Positions 60,940 through 64,000 of a DNA stretch of 64,000 bases are shown piece by piece. The stretch is taken from assembly GCA_036365515.1 (NCBI GenBank), contig CM070874.1:45755083-45819082 (forward strand), in the 5' to 3' direction. Each line of letters opens with the position of its first letter. Positions within the stretch are counted from its first letter, which is position 1. The notes below the pieces were generated by a model. It did no database searches and was not told where the DNA came from. It saw only the letters and a program-made list of their open reading frames with translations. Both the position numbers and the translations under genes were made by a program. Source of the DNA: Torymus aiolomorphi (lineage: Eukaryota; Arthropoda; Insecta; Hymenoptera; Torymidae).

Positions 60940-63900
60940 GTGCTTATCGGGAAGTTTGATGAAATTTATTGCGTTGAGGACGACGAAAAGAGTACCGTTA
61001 AAGAGAAAAGTAACGATTCACCCTTCTATATAGAATTAAACGTAGAAAACGAAATATTAAAATGCGAAATAGATACCGGGTCAGCCATTTCAGCGATATC
61101 GGAACAAACATATCGCATGTCAAGAAAGATGTCGGGACTCGAAATTAGGAAGACAAAACGGGAATTCAAAACATACCATGGAAAATATATTACACCAGTA
61201 GACGTGTTAGAAGTTACGGTAAAAAATAAGGGAAAAAGCTATGCGTTGGAGCTATTTGTTTTACCGGGAACTTGTAAAATACCGATCATTGGACGGCTTG
61301 CTGTGCACACGATACAGGTGCACACGATATAGTCTAGGCGCCAGAGGGGTTCCCGTGGCCGATGGATGTCCACGCCTCCACCAAAGCTTTTCTTACGTAT
61401 TTTTGTCTGCTGATTCCGAATTTCGAAGGTGGACAGTCGCCAGACTGTTAGTTCTTTTGTTATTAACAATTTAATTGTTTAAATTGCTGCCAAATCAATA
61501 TGATTAATTATAACGGAATCCTAACTGTACAAAACTGTAGTATATTGATCTAGAATTATGCTCGTTTTTTCATAATTGAAAATTTTTGATTAGAACCCGA
61601 TTTATTGCAAATTTTGCAATAACTCGCGAATTCGAGCGCGAGCGCGGAGCCGCGCGCAGCTCCGCGCGCAGCGCACTGTAGACTGCGTAATCTGGCCCGC
61701 GCTCGAATTCGCGAGTTATTACACTAAATTTGCAATAATTCGGGTTCTAATCAAAATTTTTCAATTCTGAAAAAACGAGCATAATTCTAGATCAATTTAC
61801 TACAGTTTTATACAGTTAGGATTCAGTTATAAATAATCATATTAATTTGGCAGCAATTTAAACAATTAAATTGTTAATAACAAAAAAACTAACAGTCTGG
61901 CGACTGTCTACCTTCGAAATTCGGAATCAGCAGAAAAAAATACGTAAGAAAAGCTTTGGTGGAGGCGTGGACATCCATCGGCCACGGGAACCCCTCTGGC
62001 GCCTAGACTAATACATGGAAGTCGGACATCGAGAAGGAATTTCAAACAGTATTATTTTCAGTCAAAGTAGGCAAATATCGAAGCGGTAAGTTCGCATTAA
62101 AATTAAAACCAAATGTGACTCCGGTATTTTGTAAACCGCGCCCTGTCCCATACGCGATGCGTGTCAAGTTAGAGACTGAACTGGAACGATTAATGAAGGA
62201 GAGTATTATTGAGCAAGTGACGAGTAGTGATTGGGTAACTCCTATAGTTCCGATACCTAAATCAAATGACAATTTAAGAGTGTGCGGGAATTATAAAATA
62301 ACACTTAACCCTAATTTAGTAATAGACAGGCACCCCATTCCGCGAGTATTGGATTTGCTAGCGAAGTTGGAAAAAGGAAAATTTTTCACAAAATTAGATC
62401 TAGAGCTGGCTTACCAACAAATAGAGTTAGTAGAATCATCCAAAGACTTAACAATCATATCGACTCATAAAGGACTGTTTCGATTCAACAAACTTAGTTA
62501 CGGAATCGCGTCAGCACCAAGTTTATTTCAAAGAGAAATGGAAAAAATCTTAGATAGTATAGAGGGCTCACTAGTGTATTTTGACGATGTTTTGGTATCG
62601 AGGAGAACACGCGATGAACACGACAAAAACGTACGCGAGGTACTTAATTGTTTTAAATCAAATGGGTTAACATTAAAACTAGCGAAATGCCATTTTGCAA
62701 AAACGAAGATACAATTTTTAGGATATGAATTAAATAAGACAGGATTACACATTTCAAAAGAAAGAATTCAGGCAATAGTAGACATATAAACTCCGGAAAA
62801 TATACCCGAATTGCAATCGTTCTTAGGAGTCATAAATTTCTGTTCACGATTTATAAGAAATTTTGCGCAGATAGTAAGCCCACTGTATGAATTATTAGAG
62901 AAAGACGAAAAATGGCAAAGGACTCGAGAGCGTAAAGAAGCGTTCCAGGAAGCAAAAGACCGCTTAGTATCGTGCGAAGTTTTAGTACACTATAGTATGG
63001 AGTTGCCAATTAAGTCACATGCGATGCATCGCCTAAAGGCCTTATAGAGCCGTATTATTTCACATATTTCCGAATAAAGAACAGAAACCGGTGGCGTACG
63101 CACCCAGAGTATTAACACGCGCAGAACGTAACTACTCACAGATCGATAGGGAAGCCTTAGCACTTGTTATCGGCGTAAAAAAGTTTCATCAGTATGTATA
63201 CGAGCACGAATTTATATTTGAGACCGATCCCAAGCCATTGTCATTCATATTTGGCCCAAAAAAGGACTTCCAGATGGCTGCGAGTAGGGTATAAAGATGG
63301 GCAGTTTTTTTAGTGTATAACTTTGAAATCGTTCACATTAAAGGTAAAGACAATGGCCCAGCGGACGCATTATCGCGAGTATTAGTCGAGGAGTTTAGAG
63401 TGGAACAGAGTAAAGAGGAATCAGAGGAATACTCTTATCTGAATTATGTATGTGAAGACATTACGTCTATCAATGTAAATGTCATAAAAAAAGAAACAGT
63501 AGGAGACCCGGTACTGAGCAAAGTGCTCGAATATGTGTCGTAATACGAGTATGCAAACTTTTAAAGTGAGAGAGAGGGAGTTAACTATTGAAAATGGATG
63601 CTTATTCTGGGGACACCGTTTAATTATACCGCATGTACGCGGCACAGCAATTTTAGACGAATTACTCATTATACATACCGGAATTGTGAAAATGAAGGCT
63701 CTGGCTAGGTCTTTCATATGGTGGCCGAAAATCGATCAAGATATCGAAAACGTATCAAAATCTTATAAGCTATGTTTATAAAACTCGGGAAACCCACCAA
63801 AATCGTCTTTGCAAGTGTGTCAATGGCCCGAAGGACCTAATCAGAGAATTCATGCAGATTTCTGCGGGCCTATTAATGGTTTAATGTATCTTATAACGGA

Positions 63901-64000
63901 TGCCTACTCCAAATGGGTAGACATCAAAGAAATGTCTAATATTGTAGCAACGAAGGGGCTTAAGGAGTACTTCAGTGAATCGGGCTTGCCTAATATCTTA
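60940..64000 (+). pseudogene. Gypsy-type retrotransposon pol (protease, RT, RNase H, integrase), broken
   Basis: The order protease-RT-RNase H-integrase is that of Metaviridae. The protease active site is EIDTGSAISAIS (about 61070). The RT (62115-63047) contains the FDDVL catalytic box and FLGYELNKTG. RNase H follows (NYSQIDREALALV). The IN zinc-binding region is near 63660-63780, and the IN core first aspartate is in IHADFCGP (about 63850). Element DD interrupts it between protease and RT. In-frame stops lie at 62787 and 63292, and frame breaks near 63047, 63540 and 63780. It continues beyond the window, and the 5' LTR and gag are absent. This is a dead copy. Confidence 0.88.
61332..62008. 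mobile_element. Foldback element DD, 677 bp, TA duplication, inside Gypsy pol
   Basis: TA lies at 61330-61331 and 62009-62010. Ends are GTCTAGGCGCCAGAGG and its inverse. The arms are near-perfect over ~300 bp, and the centre (61625-61735) is GC-rich (CTCGAATTCGCGAGTTATT arms around GCGCGCAGCTCCGCGCGC). No coding was seen. Confidence 0.88.

Overview
The window is nuclear DNA of an arthropod, most likely an insect. The evidence is spliced host genes with short GT-AG introns, AT-rich intergenic DNA, BEL/Pao, Gypsy and Jockey-like retroelements, and a THAP-domain P-element-like transposase. Nothing seen fixes the order.

Host genes lie in two islands. The first has mitochondrial ribosomal protein bL20m (34.0-35.1 kb, +) converging on triosephosphate isomerase (35.4-36.9 kb, -). 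The second has a Sas10/Utp3 rRNA-processing gene (44.1-46.0 kb, +), then the mitochondrial chaperonin pair Hsp10 (46.3-47.3 kb, -) and Hsp60 (49.9-51.9 kb, +). That pair is divergent around about 2.6 kb holding a candidate heat-shock element. Hsp10, Hsp60, bL20m and Tpi reconstruct with all exons, correct phases and normal family lengths. Sas10 has one unresolved first-exon junction.

The rest is mobile DNA: a broken BEL/Pao pol (0-2.2 kb) with a GA-rich 3' flank; a P/THAP9-like transposase (6.1-12.2 kb) whose 3.5-kb intron holds a long hairpin and an inverted array of ~95-bp repeats; two long solo LTRs with perfect 4-bp target duplications (26.5-28.3 kb and 29.8-33.9 kb); Jockey-like RT fragments (56.5-58.1 kb); and a decayed Gypsy pol running off the right edge (60.9-64.0 kb).

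The most unusual content is a dense population of near-perfect palindromic (foldback) elements, nested up to four deep, at 18.7-33.8, 37-44 and 54-57 kb. They sort by termini into two loose groups. One has TTA/TAA or CWG duplications and ends like GGG-N(4-6)-TCYACA, which suggests PIF/Harbinger. The other has 2-bp AT or AA duplications and ends like CCCTRSYG. A few further elements have TA or TTAA duplications. Within a group only the outer ~10-16 nt are shared. Each element's arms are built from its own iterated ~10-bp word. At least twice a new element landed exactly at the centre of an older palindrome. Because each host element has two arms, the unbroken arm acts as a built-in empty site, and several insertions can be proved from the sequence alone.
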